Shown here one piece after another: positions 44,906 through 53,812 of a stretch of 64,000 nt of DNA. The first letter of the stretch is position 1. Each line of letters begins with the position of its first letter. Made by a program: the position numbers and the translations under genes. This DNA comes from Mesorhizobium sp. 113-3-3. GTDB taxonomy: Bacteria > Pseudomonadota > Alphaproteobacteria > Rhizobiales > Rhizobiaceae. The notes below the pieces were generated by a model that was not told the DNA's origin, did no database searches, and saw only the letters and a program-made list of their open reading frames with translations. The stretch covers positions 3,910,501 through 3,974,500 of the forward strand of contig NZ_AP023243.1 of assembly GCF_016756495.1 (NCBI RefSeq). The letters run 5' to 3'.

Positions 44906-45685
44906 TCAGAAGGCGCTGACGTAGAGACCGCCGTCGACCGGTATGTTCTGGCCGGTGAGATAGCCAGCATGGACCGAGCAGAGGAAGGCGCAGATCTGGC
45001 CGAACTCCTCCGGCGTGCCGAGGCGCTTTGCCGGCACATCGGCGCTGATGCGCGTCTTGCGCGCGGCGGCTGCGGCCGGGTCCTCGACGGTGCCGGCCTC
45101 ATGCGGGCCGCGCAGCCGGTCGGTGTCAAGCTTGCCGGGCAGAAGACTGTTGATGGTGACGTTGCGGTCGATCACGGTTCGCGCCACGCCGGCAAGGAAG
45201 GAGGTCAGGCCGGCGCGCGCGCCAGACGACAGGTCGAGGCCGGGAATAGGGACGTAGACCGACAGCGAGGTGATGTTGACGATGCGGCCGAAGCCGCGCT
45301 TTGCCATGCCGTCGAGGACGGCCTGCACCAGCTCGATCGGCGTCACCATGTTCTGGGTGACGCCTTCGAGGATTTTGGCGCGATCGAGCTCGCGGAAATC
45401 GCGCAGCGGCGGGCCGCCATTGTTGTTGACGAGGATGTCGGGTTCCGGGCAGGCGGCGAGCAGCGCTTTCTGCACCTCGGGTTTCGAAACGTCGCCGACG
45501 ACTTCCGTCACCGTTACGCCGTAGCGATCGCGCAGCTCCGCGGCGGTCTTGGCCACCAGTTCGGCATTGCGACCGTTGACGACGATATCGCACCCGGCCT
45601 CGGCCAGCGCCATGGCGCAGCCTTTTCCAAGACCCTTGCTCGAAGCGCAGACGATGGCCTTCTTTCCGCGGATACCAAGATCCAT
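44906..45685 (-). CDS. SDR-fold oxidoreductase with altered catalytic site
   Basis: A 259-residue Rossmann protein of the short-chain dehydrogenase family. The nucleotide motif is degenerate at its start (AIVCASSKGLGKG instead of TGxxxGIG), and the NAG motif reads NNNGGPP. The serine (ITSLS) is kept, but where YxxxK should be the sequence reads GLDLSSGARAGL, so the Tyr is Ser and the Lys is Arg. I recall the same swap in a recognised SDR branch, so it is probably a clade trait rather than damage. The activity is unclear. The C-terminal GQNIPVDGGL is normal. Confidence 0.85.
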   Translation of the reverse strand: MDLGIRGKKAIVCASSKGLGKGCAMALAEAGCDIVVNGRNAELVAKTAAELRDRYGVTVTEVVGDVSKPEVQKALLAACPEPDILVNNNGGPPLRDFRELDRAKILEGVTQNMVTPIELVQAVLDGMAKRGFGRIVNITSLSVYVPIPGLDLSSGARAGLTSFLAGVARTVIDRNVTINSLLPGKLDTDRLRGPHEAGTVEDPAAAAARKTRISADVPAKRLGTPEEFGQICAFLCSVHAGYLTGQNIPVDGGLYVSAF

Positions 45686-45804
45686 GACGATTTCTCCTGT
45701 GATTTGGCCGGCAAGCTAGTCCTTAGGCTGGACCAATCGCAACCGTCATACGGTTGTTGCATGAATCGGGGCATAGGCTGCGCGAAAGCAAGGGTGAAAT
45801 CGCG

Positions 45805-46620
45805 ATGTCAGGCCAAGAGCCCCGCACTTTCCGCAGCATGTTCATTTCCGATGTCCACCTCGGCTCGAAGGCGGCGAAGGCCGAGTTCCTGATCGATTTC
45901 CTGCGCTACCATGATGCCGACATCATCTATCTGGTCGGTGACATCGTGGACGGCTGGCGGCTGCGGCGCAGCTGGCACTGGCCGCAAAGCCACAATGACG
46001 TCGTGCAGAAATTGCTGCGCAAGGCGCGCAAGGGCGCCTCGATCACCTATATCGCCGGCAATCACGACGAATTCGCCCGCCAGTTCCAGGGCGTGCATTT
46101 CGGCGGCATCGTCGTCGCCGACCGCGCCATCCACGAGACCGCCGATGGCAAGCGCCTGCTGGTGATCCATGGCGACCAGTTCGACACCGTCGTCCACAAT
46201 CAGCGCTGGCTCGCCTATCTCGGCGATCATGCCTATGACGCGGCGATGATCGTCAACCGGGTGGTGACGCGGCTGCGCCAATTGCTCGGCCTGCCTTACT
46301 GGTCGTTCTCGTCCTGGGCCAAGGTCAAGGTCAAGAAGGCGGTCAACTTCATCGGCTCGTTCCAGACCGTGCTGACCGAGGAAGCCCGCCGCTCGCATGT
46401 CGACGGCGTCATCTGCGGCCATATCCACCATGCGGCGATCGAGAATTTCGACGACGTGCGCTACATCAACACCGGCGACTGGGTGGAAAGCTGCACGGCC
46501 GTGGTCGAGCACTTCGATGGCCGGATGGAAATCCTGACCTGGGCGCAGGTGCTGCCGGAGTCGTTCGACGAACCTTTCATCCCGATGCTCATCGAGGATC
46601 GGGTCGGGCAGGCGGCCTGA
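45805..46620 (+). CDS. LpxH-like metallophosphoesterase (UDP-2,3-diacylglucosamine diphosphatase family)
   Basis: A 271-residue two-metal phosphoesterase. All five calcineurin-type motifs are present: DVHLGSK, GDIVDGW, GNHDE, HGDQFD and GHIHHA. The family includes LpxH, which makes lipid X in lipid A synthesis, and close paralogues of unknown substrate. In many alphaproteobacteria the LpxI enzyme does that step, so this may not be the main lipid A enzyme (inference). ATG 45805 gives MSGQEPRTFRS. Confidence 0.85.
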   Translation: MSGQEPRTFRSMFISDVHLGSKAAKAEFLIDFLRYHDADIIYLVGDIVDGWRLRRSWHWPQSHNDVVQKLLRKARKGASITYIAGNHDEFARQFQGVHFGGIVVADRAIHETADGKRLLVIHGDQFDTVVHNQRWLAYLGDHAYDAAMIVNRVVTRLRQLLGLPYWSFSSWAKVKVKKAVNFIGSFQTVLTEEARRSHVDGVICGHIHHAAIENFDDVRYINTGDWVESCTAVVEHFDGRMEILTWAQVLPESFDEPFIPMLIEDRVGQAA

Positions 46621-46745
46621 TGCGAGGGCCGCGACGACTTTTAAGCGTCAATCGATTGGTCCAGCCGGTTTCGCCTGGTTTTCCGCCATGTTAAGGGATC
46701 GATCACGTCGCCAGCCGATCGAGCGCGGCGTAATTGGATCGATTC

Positions 46746-48011
46746 ATGTCCCTGCCGCCGCTTTCGCCAGAACAGCTCGTCAAGCCGCGCCATTTCGAAC
46801 TGCGCATGAGCCTGATCTTCGCGACTTTGTTCGTGTCGCAAGGCACGCATCTGCCCTATTTTCCGCTCTGGCTGCAGGCGAAAGGTTTCGGCGCTGAACA
46901 GATCGCCGTGATCCTTGCCGCTCCGATGTTCCTGCGCGTAGTGACGACGCCGATGCTGACGGCGCTCGCCGACCGGGCGAAGGACCGCGCCAACGTCTAT
47001 ATCGTGCTGGTCGCGGCAACGATGATGATTTCGGCCGGCTATTTCCTGCCGGCGACCTACGCGATCGTGCTGGTCGTATCGCTGCTTTTGACGATCGTCT
47101 GGACGCCGCATTCGCCCATGGCCGATTCGCTGGCCTTGTCCGGAGTGCGCCGTTTCGGCTCGAACTACACCGCCATGCGCAAATGGGGCTCGATTTCCTA
47201 TCTCTGCGCCAATGTCGTGGGCGGCTTCATCCTGGCGGGGGCCGGAGCCAAAGCCGTGCCGGTGATCATATTCGTGGCGCTCGCCGCAGCGCTTGCCGCT
47301 GCCCTGTTCGCGCCGCGCATGGGGCGCCCGCGCAAGGCCTCGCCGCTTTCGGCCGCGGAAATCCAGCACGCGGCGCCGAGCCTGTTCAATGCCTATTTCC
47401 TCTACTTCACCTTTGGCGTCGGCATCATCACCGCCAGCCACGCTTTCCTCTACGGCTTCGTTTCCATCTACTGGAAATCGATCGGCATCAGCGATTCCGT
47501 CGTCGGCCTGCTGTGGGCCTGGGGCGTGGTATCCGAAGTCTGCATGTTCCTGTTTTTCAACCGCATTTTCGCCTCGGTGTCGGTCGTCAAGGTGATGGTG
47601 ATCGCCGGCATCGGTTCGATCGTGCGCTGGATCATCTTTCCACTGGTATGGCCGCTCGGCCTCGGCATCGCCGGCTTCTTCGCCGTGCAATCGTTGCATT
47701 CGGTGTCTGTCGCCATGGTGCTGATCGGCCTGCAGAGAATGATCGCCGAGACCGTCTCCGAAGAGCGCACGGGGGCCGCGCAAGGCATCGCCTATTTCTT
47801 CAACGGCTTCTTCATGGCCGCCGTTACGCTGGCTTCCGGCCCGCTCTATGACCGCCTCGGCGTTGACGGGTTCCTGGTGATGATCCCGATCGCGATCGCC
47901 GGGCTGGTGCTTATCGGGCTCGCCGCGCGCTCAGCCCCAAAGCGCCCGATCGGGAGGGGCGACGAGCGAACCGTGGTAGACGAGACCCGGCACGCGGTCG
48001 CGGGCAAGTAG
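46746..48011 (+). CDS. MFS transporter
   Basis: A 421-residue carrier with 12 membrane segments, of the nucleoside/phenylpropionate-permease-like MFS group: it starts with MSLIFATLFVSQGTHLPYFP followed by WLQAKGFGAEQIAVIL and ALADRAKDR in loop 2-3. The second half includes ISDSVVGLLWAWGVVSEV. The substrate is unknown. ATG 46746 was chosen over the in-frame TTG at 46734. Its last 81 bases overlap the epimerase gene on the other strand. Confidence 0.86.
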   Translation: MSLPPLSPEQLVKPRHFELRMSLIFATLFVSQGTHLPYFPLWLQAKGFGAEQIAVILAAPMFLRVVTTPMLTALADRAKDRANVYIVLVAATMMISAGYFLPATYAIVLVVSLLLTIVWTPHSPMADSLALSGVRRFGSNYTAMRKWGSISYLCANVVGGFILAGAGAKAVPVIIFVALAAALAAALFAPRMGRPRKASPLSAAEIQHAAPSLFNAYFLYFTFGVGIITASHAFLYGFVSIYWKSIGISDSVVGLLWAWGVVSEVCMFLFFNRIFASVSVVKVMVIAGIGSIVRWIIFPLVWPLGLGIAGFFAVQSLHSVSVAMVLIGLQRMIAETVSEERTGAAQGIAYFFNGFFMAAVTLASGPLYDRLGVDGFLVMIPIAIAGLVLIGLAARSAPKRPIGRGDERTVVDETRHAVAGK

Positions 48012-48914
48012 CAGCGGACCGTCGAGGTCGACGAAATCGGCATCCTGGGCGAGCAGCACCGCGGGCGCCATGGCCAGCGACGTACCGACCATGCAGCCGA
48101 CCATGATGCCAAAACCCAACTCGCGGGCGCGGTCGCGCAGCACGAGTGCCGCCGTCAGTCCGCCGGACTTGTCGAGTTTGATGTTGACGGCGTCGTAGAG
48201 ACCGACCAGCGTTTCCAGGTTCTTCGCCTCATGCACGCTTTCGTCGGCGCAGATCGGCACCGGATGGGCGATGTGGCGCAGGATTTCGTCCTGGCCCGCG
48301 GGCAGGGGCTGTTCGACGAGCGCGATGCCTTGCTCCGCGGCAAAAGCCAGGTTCGCGACGACGTTGTCGTCGGTCCAGCCCTCATTGGCATCGAGGATGA
48401 TCCGGCTTTGCGGCGCGGCCTGCCTCACTGCCTGGATCCGGGCGATGTCGTTGTCGCCGCCGATCTTGACCTTCAGCAGCGGCCGCCCGGCGTTGGCGCG
48501 CGCCTGTGCCGCCATCGCCTCGGGTTCGCCAAGCGACAGCGTGTAGGCGGTTTCGAGCGGACGCAGCGGCGCCGGCCAGAGTGTGTCAGCCACCGGCTTG
48601 CCGCTGATCTTGGCTTCAAGGTCCCATAGGGCGCAGTCGACGGCGTTGCGGGCGGCTCCCGCCGGCATTGCGTCGAGCAAGTCGGTCCGGTCGATGCCAC
48701 CGGCGATCCGCTCGCGCATGGCCTCTATCGCGGCGTGCACGCCGTCCATGGTTTCGCCGTAGCGCTTGTAGGGGACGCATTCGCCGCGACCGCTATGACC
48801 ATCCTGGCCGATCGTGCATGTGATGACCTCGGCCTCGGTCTTGGAGCCGCGCGAAATGGTGAAGGTGCCGGCGATCGGAAAACGTTCGGCCTCAACCGAA
48901 ATGACACGCGCCAT
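47931..48914 (-). CDS. Dipeptide epimerase (L-Ala-D/L-Glu epimerase type, enolase superfamily)
   Basis: A 327-residue muconate-lactonising-type barrel enzyme. The catalytic residues can be read: KxK as K148 and K150 in LLKVKIGG, metal ligands D175 (ILDANEGW), E201 (VEQPLP) and D224 (ICADES), and the second-side lysine at 247/249 in NIKLDKSGG. This set and spacing suit the Ala-Glu dipeptide epimerases used to recycle murein peptides. The substrate is not proven by sequence. Convergent with the MFS gene and overlapping it by 81 bases. Confidence 0.87.
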   Translation of the reverse strand: MARVISVEAERFPIAGTFTISRGSKTEAEVITCTIGQDGHSGRGECVPYKRYGETMDGVHAAIEAMRERIAGGIDRTDLLDAMPAGAARNAVDCALWDLEAKISGKPVADTLWPAPLRPLETAYTLSLGEPEAMAAQARANAGRPLLKVKIGGDNDIARIQAVRQAAPQSRIILDANEGWTDDNVVANLAFAAEQGIALVEQPLPAGQDEILRHIAHPVPICADESVHEAKNLETLVGLYDAVNIKLDKSGGLTAALVLRDRARELGFGIMVGCMVGTSLAMAPAVLLAQDADFVDLDGPLLLARDRVPGLVYHGSLVAPPDRALWG

Positions 48915-48991
48915 ATTTTTCTGCTCCGGCTATGCGAGAAGGGGTGTCGGCAAATCGACAACGTCGGACCCGTCAGGCTAAACAGGACGCC

Positions 48992-50179
48992 ATGTTGACC
49001 ATCGGCAAGCGCGACGCAAGCGGCAGGACCGCCTCGGAGGCTGACCACCAACCACGCGTGGCGGTCGGCGAGGAAAGTGGCGTGCTCGGCTGCGCGTTTT
49101 CCGGAATCTGGACGACGCGGACCGTTGCGCTGATCGACGCCGACATGCGTAAGATCGAGAAACGAAGCGGTTTCAAGACCTTGGCGTTGGATCTTTCGAA
49201 AATCGAGAAGATCGATACCGCTGGCGCCTGGTTGATCGACCGGCTGGTCAGCGCCTTCGAGAAGAAGAACGTCGAGGTCCAGCTGCAAGGCCAAAGCGAG
49301 ATCGCCGCCATCCTGCTCGACGCGGTCGGCGAGGCTGTCCGGCGCGAACCCGAATCCCGCCCGGCGCGGCCGCCCAACATCGTCATTCGCGCGCTTGAGG
49401 CGGTTGGCCGGCGCGTCTACGAGATGCGTGACGATTTCCTCGCCTCGATGAACATTCTGGGCGCCACCATCCGCGGCGCGCAGATGAAGCTCGGCCGTGG
49501 GCACGCCGTCAACCCGGCGGCAATCTTCAACCAGATCGACCGCATGGGCGTCGGCGCCATTCCGGTGGTGGTGCTGATGTCGGCCATCGTCGGCGCCATC
49601 GTCGCCCAGCAAGGCGCCTACCAGCTCAGCTATTTCGGCGCCGACATCTTCGTCGTCGACCTCGTCGGCGTGCTGATCCTGCGCGAACTCGGCGTGCTGA
49701 TGACGGCAATCATGATCGCCGGCCGCTCCGGCAGCGCGATCACCGCCGAGATCGGCTCGATGAAGATGCGCGAGGAGGTCGACGCGCTGAAGGTCATCGG
49801 GCTCAATCCGATCGGCGTCCTGGTCTTTCCGCGCCTGGTGGCGCTGGTGATCGCCTTGCCTTGCCTGACGATCATCGCCAATTTCGCCGCACTCGGCGGC
49901 GGTATTCTCGCGGCCTGGCTCTATTCCGATATCCCGCCCGCCGCATTCATCGACCGATTGCGCGTCGCCATCGATCTCAGCACGATTTTCGCCGGGCTGA
50001 TCAAGGCGCCGTTCATGGCCATGATCATCGGCACGATCGCTTCGGTCGAAGGCATGAAGGTCGGCGGCAGCGCCGAATCGCTCGGCCAGCACGTGACCGC
50101 TTCGGTGGTGAAGTCGATCTTCGTCGTCATTATCCTCGACGGGCTTTTCGCCATGTTCTACGCAGCGATCGCGTTCTGA
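48992..50179 (+). CDS. mlaE: MlaE-family phospholipid ABC permease with N-terminal STAS domain
   Basis: A 395-residue protein. Residues about 25-110 form a STAS fold (GIWTTRTVALIDADMRKIEK, LALDLSKIEKIDTAGAWLIDRL), and from about 150 onward the MlaE/YrbE permease (IRGAQMKLGRGH, IPVVVLMSAIVGAIVAQQGA, REEVDALKVIGLNPIG). In E. coli the STAS part is the separate MlaB protein; here the two are fused. It is the first gene of a four-gene Mce operon. AGGAC lies seven bases before ATG 48992. Confidence 0.93.
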   Translation: MLTIGKRDASGRTASEADHQPRVAVGEESGVLGCAFSGIWTTRTVALIDADMRKIEKRSGFKTLALDLSKIEKIDTAGAWLIDRLVSAFEKKNVEVQLQGQSEIAAILLDAVGEAVRREPESRPARPPNIVIRALEAVGRRVYEMRDDFLASMNILGATIRGAQMKLGRGHAVNPAAIFNQIDRMGVGAIPVVVLMSAIVGAIVAQQGAYQLSYFGADIFVVDLVGVLILRELGVLMTAIMIAGRSGSAITAEIGSMKMREEVDALKVIGLNPIGVLVFPRLVALVIALPCLTIIANFAALGGGILAAWLYSDIPPAAFIDRLRVAIDLSTIFAGLIKAPFMAMIIGTIASVEGMKVGGSAESLGQHVTASVVKSIFVVIILDGLFAMFYAAIAF

Positions 50180-50182
50180 CAG

Positions 50183-50992
50183 ATGGCGAAGGGCAACGGC
50201 ATCAAGATGGCGGAAAAGGACGAGAACGAGATCGTCCTTTCGGTGCGCGACGTCACAGTTGCCATCGAGGACAAGCTGATCCTCGACAAGCTTTCGCTCG
50301 ACATCAGCCGCGGCGAGATCCTGGGTTTCGTCGGCGCTTCTGGGGCCGGCAAGTCCGTCCTGTTGCGCACCATTCTCGGGTTGATGCCCAAACAGTCGGG
50401 AACGATCAAGCTGTTTGGCGTCGACGTGGACAAGGCAAGCGATATCGAGCGCCTGCGCATCGACATGCGTCTTGGCGTGCTGTTCCAGCATGGTGCGCTG
50501 TTTTCGGCGCTGACCGTGCAGGAGAATGTGCAGGTGCCGATGCGCGAATATCTCGACCTGCCGCGCAAGCTCATGGACGAACTGGCGCTGCTCAAGATCG
50601 AGCTGGTCGGACTGCCGCCGGACGCGGCGCAGAAATTTCCGTCAGAACTTTCCGGCGGCATGATCAAGCGTGCCGCTCTGGCGCGCGCCCTGGCGCTCGA
50701 CCCGGACATCGTCTTTCTCGACGAGCCGACATCTGGCCTCGATCCGATCAGTGCTGCAGAATTCGACGAACTCGTCGTCAAGCTGCGCGACACCATGGAT
50801 CTGACCGTCTATATGGTCACGCACGACCTCGACACGCTGTTTACCGCTTGCGACCACGTGGCGGTGCTTGGCAAGAAGAAAGTATTGGTCGAAGGCACCA
50901 TCGACGACATGCTGAAAAGCGAGGAACCGTGGGTGAAATCCTATTTCCGCGGAAAACGCGCCCGCCAACTTGATCTTACCGCACGTGCTTAG
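50183..50992 (+). CDS. mlaF: Mce/Mla phospholipid transporter ATPase
   Basis: A 269-residue ATPase. Walker A is FVGASGAGKSVLLRTI, the signature is LSGGMIKRAALARA (with the MIKR variant usual in MlaF), Walker B is DIVFLDEPTSGLD, and the H-loop is YMVTHDL. It follows mlaE after three bases and precedes mlaD by 14. The complex moves phospholipid between inner and outer membranes, mostly in the retrograde direction in E. coli. Confidence 0.94.
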   Translation: MAKGNGIKMAEKDENEIVLSVRDVTVAIEDKLILDKLSLDISRGEILGFVGASGAGKSVLLRTILGLMPKQSGTIKLFGVDVDKASDIERLRIDMRLGVLFQHGALFSALTVQENVQVPMREYLDLPRKLMDELALLKIELVGLPPDAAQKFPSELSGGMIKRAALARALALDPDIVFLDEPTSGLDPISAAEFDELVVKLRDTMDLTVYMVTHDLDTLFTACDHVAVLGKKKVLVEGTIDDMLKSEEPWVKSYFRGKRARQLDLTARA

Positions 50993-51006
50993 CCATAAGT
51001 GAAATA

Positions 51007-52380
51007 ATGGAAACCAGAGCCAACTACGTCATTGTCGGCATCTTCACGCTGGTTGCGATCCTGGCGGCGTTCGCCTTCGTCTACTGGACGGCGGCGATCG
51101 GTGACAGGGGCGAGACGACGTTGCTGCGCGTGCGCATCCCGGGTTCGGCGTCCGGCCTCGGTCGCGGCAGCTTCGTGCTGTTCAACGGCGTCAAGGTCGG
51201 CGACGTCAAGCGCGTTTATATCGACGTCGACAATCCGACCGTCGCCATCGCCGACACCGAGATCGACCGGATGACGCCGATCACCAAGTCGACGCAGGCC
51301 GATATCGGCCTTGCCGGCCTCACCGGGCAGGCCAATATCGAACTCAAGGGCGCCGACCCCAAGGAAGTAAAGCTCCTCGATCAGGCCGAGAAGGAAGGCA
51401 AGGTCGCCGAGATCGTCGCCAATCCCTCCGCAGTGACCAATCTGCTGCAGACGGCGCAAAACATCTTCACCCGTGCCGACAAGGTGTTGAGCGAACTCGA
51501 GGGCTTCACCAAGGATGTTCGCGGGCCGCTGACGCAGACCGTGCAGAACGTCCAGACATTCTCCGATGCGCTGGCCAAGAATTCCGACGGCATCGACAAG
51601 TTCCTGTCCAGTGTCAGCGCGCTGTCCGACGAACTGAAGGGCGTGTCAGGCAAGCTCGACGGCACGCTGAAGGCGGCAGAAGGCCTGCTCAATGCCGTCG
51701 ACAGGGACAAGATCAAGAGCATCGTCGCCAATGTCGATACGGTGACCGCGAACCTCAAGCAGACATCGCAACAGCTCGACGGCGTGATCAAGAATGTCGA
51801 TACGGCCGTCGGATCCGTCAATGACTTCGCCAAGCAGACACAGGGAACGCTGGCCAAGGTCGACGGCGTGCTCGACGGCGTCGACCCCGCGCAAGTGCGC
51901 GCGGCGCTGGCCAACATCCAGAAGGCCAGCGAAAACGCCAACAAGGCCGCCGCCGACATCGCAGCCGTGACCGACAAGTTCGCCAACCGCGCCGACGACA
52001 TCGACCAGACGATCAAGGATGCCAAGCAGCTGGCGCAAAGGCTCAATGACGCCTCGGTGCGTGTCGACGGCATCCTCGCCAAGGTCGATAAATTGCTCGG
52101 CTCGGGGCAGGCCGACGGCCTGATGGCCGACGCCAGGGATACGCTGAAGTCGTTCAAGCAGGTTGCCGACACGCTGAATGCGCGGCTTGGCGTCATCACC
52201 GACAATCTGGCGCGCTTCTCCGGCCAGGGCTTGTCGAATGTCGAGGCGCTGGTGCAGGACAGCCGCCGCTCGATCACCCGCATCGAGGAGGCGGTCACGG
52301 ATCTCAGCCGCAATCCGCAGCGCATTCTTTCGGGTGGCGACGGTGAGGTTCGGCAATTCGACGGCAGGGCCCGGCGTTGA
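51007..52380 (+). CDS. mlaD: MlaD-family Mce-domain protein with long helical tail
   Basis: A 457-residue protein anchored by one N-terminal helix (NYVIVGIFTLVAILAAFAFVYW). The single Mce domain follows (residues about 38-125: IPGSASGLGRGSFVLFNGV, GLAGLTGQANIELKG). From about 150 to 440 it is a long alpha-helical region of repeated D/N/A/K pattern, as in Mce proteins that form tunnels or a periplasm-spanning needle. E. coli MlaD has 183 residues, so this is the long type. It ends 79 bases before the chosen start of the lipoprotein gene. Confidence 0.92.
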   Translation: METRANYVIVGIFTLVAILAAFAFVYWTAAIGDRGETTLLRVRIPGSASGLGRGSFVLFNGVKVGDVKRVYIDVDNPTVAIADTEIDRMTPITKSTQADIGLAGLTGQANIELKGADPKEVKLLDQAEKEGKVAEIVANPSAVTNLLQTAQNIFTRADKVLSELEGFTKDVRGPLTQTVQNVQTFSDALAKNSDGIDKFLSSVSALSDELKGVSGKLDGTLKAAEGLLNAVDRDKIKSIVANVDTVTANLKQTSQQLDGVIKNVDTAVGSVNDFAKQTQGTLAKVDGVLDGVDPAQVRAALANIQKASENANKAAADIAAVTDKFANRADDIDQTIKDAKQLAQRLNDASVRVDGILAKVDKLLGSGQADGLMADARDTLKSFKQVADTLNARLGVITDNLARFSGQGLSNVEALVQDSRRSITRIEEAVTDLSRNPQRILSGGDGEVRQFDGRARR

Positions 52381-52459
52381 CTTCGGCATCGGTACGCCTC
52401 AAGAACATGAACTGCGGATGCGGGTTGATCTTACGATCCGGGGACAACGGGGATCGCGC

Positions 52460-53068
52460 GTGAAGTCGGTGTGGGTGAGAACGGGTGGATTGACACCGGC
52501 TGCGGCGCTGCTTGCGCTTTCGCTTGCCGGCTGTGCGGTACTGGGCGGCAAGCCTGCGCCGCTCGACACATTCGAGCTTTCGGCGCCATCGGTTGACGCC
52601 CAAGGCCACAGCCGCAAGCAAATCCTGATCGCACAGCCGTCGGCGCTCAAGGCGCTGGACAGCCAGAACATCGTCATCAAACCCTCCGACCGCTCGATCC
52701 AGTATCTGAAGGGTGCGCAATGGGCCGACCGCCTGCCGCTGATCGTGCAGGCGCGGCTGGCGGAGACCTTCCAGCGCTCCGGCAGCTTTGCCGGCGTCGG
52801 CAAGCCGGGCGAGGGACTGGCGATCGACTACCAGGTGATCGTCGAGATTCGGTCCTTCGAAGTGAGCGTCGACGGCGGCGAGCACGCCGAGGTCGACCTC
52901 TTCGTGCGCCTGCTCAACGATCGCAACGGCGAGGTGCGTGCTTCCAAGAGCTTCACCGCGTCCGCGCCGGTTTCTGGCAGCGGCAATCCTGCGTATGTGA
53001 AAGCGCTCGACAATGCCTTCGGAGATGCCGCCAAGCAGATCGTTCGCTGGACGGATTCGGTGATCTGA
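52460..53068 (+). CDS. Mce-associated outer-membrane lipoprotein (PqiC/ABC auxiliary component type)
   Basis: About 202 residues. The lipobox LSLAGC gives a short signal peptide from GTG 52460 (VKSVWVRTGGLTPAAALLA) with GGGGA at good spacing. An ATG at 52418 adds 14 residues and is less likely. The mature part matches the ABC-type auxiliary lipoprotein family (DUF330/PqiC-like): YLKGAQWADRLPLIVQARLAETF and the SFEVSVDGG strand. It probably links the Mce tunnel to the outer membrane. The last gene of the mla-type operon. Confidence 0.85.
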   Translation: MKSVWVRTGGLTPAAALLALSLAGCAVLGGKPAPLDTFELSAPSVDAQGHSRKQILIAQPSALKALDSQNIVIKPSDRSIQYLKGAQWADRLPLIVQARLAETFQRSGSFAGVGKPGEGLAIDYQVIVEIRSFEVSVDGGEHAEVDLFVRLLNDRNGEVRASKSFTASAPVSGSGNPAYVKALDNAFGDAAKQIVRWTDSVI

Positions 53069-53100
53069 GCGGAACCCGGCCAGACGCCCCGAGCTAAAAG

Positions 53101-53716
53101 CTATAAGCGGTCGAAGACATCCGGCCGCAGCTTTCCGGCCTTCATCAGGTGCTGCAAGGTGTAGGTTACGGAAAGCGCATCGTCGAGTGCGTCGTGGCCC
53201 TGCAATGGCGGGTGTTCGACGCCATAATAGTCCGCAAGCTTGTTGCTCGGCGTCCGCGCCAGATCCTCGATCGGCATGCCGGCCGCGATCAGCAGCTTGA
53301 CGGCATTATCAAACCGGGTGGCCGGGATGGAAGGCTGAATGCCCGCGACATAGCAGCTGATTGCCATCATGTTCAGCTCGTCCTTGCCCCAGGACCAGAA
53401 ACGCGCGCCGTCGGAAAAGCGGTCGACCTCGGCAAGGGCTTCTCCCAGCGCGCGCCCTTCGGTTTCGATGTTTTCCTCAGTGATGCCAGTCAGTCTGGTG
53501 AAGAACGGGTCGAGAGCATATCGCCGGCCAAACCGATCGATCGGTCTGACATAGGCCTTGTGCGTGCCGAGTAGCGGAAAGTCGTCTTCGAGCCCAAGCC
53601 CTGACCGCGCCGATCTGCGCGATGACCGGGTCGGGATCGTGGGCCGCGCACCAGTACCGGCGCTGCGAGCCCTCAAGGCAGAGAAATTCGCAGTCGAAGA
53701 TGATGGCCGTCTTCAC
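53101..53716 (-). pseudogene. 3'-5' exonuclease (DEDD) gene interrupted by a one-base frameshift
   Basis: Read on the minus strand, an exonuclease start (VKTAIIFDCEFLCLEG from GTG 53716, containing the DxE of the DEDD family) runs as far as DPDPVIAQIGAV, and then the homology continues in the next frame (GLGLEDDFPLLGTHKAY, FSWGKDELNMMA-like block and HDALDDALSV near the end). Removing one base from the GGG/CCC run at 53599-53601 joins them as IGAVRLGLEDDF. Either a true pseudogene or a homopolymer sequencing error. The N-terminal frame is also open upstream to an ATG at 53788. Confidence 0.8.
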
Positions 53717-53812
53717 GGTCGGTACCCGGCTCGTAGCGGTGGCGACGATGTTTAGCGCGTGCCGAAGTTCGGAGACAAGCGGGGCCATGGCCCCGCTTGT
53801 TCAATTCTTGGC

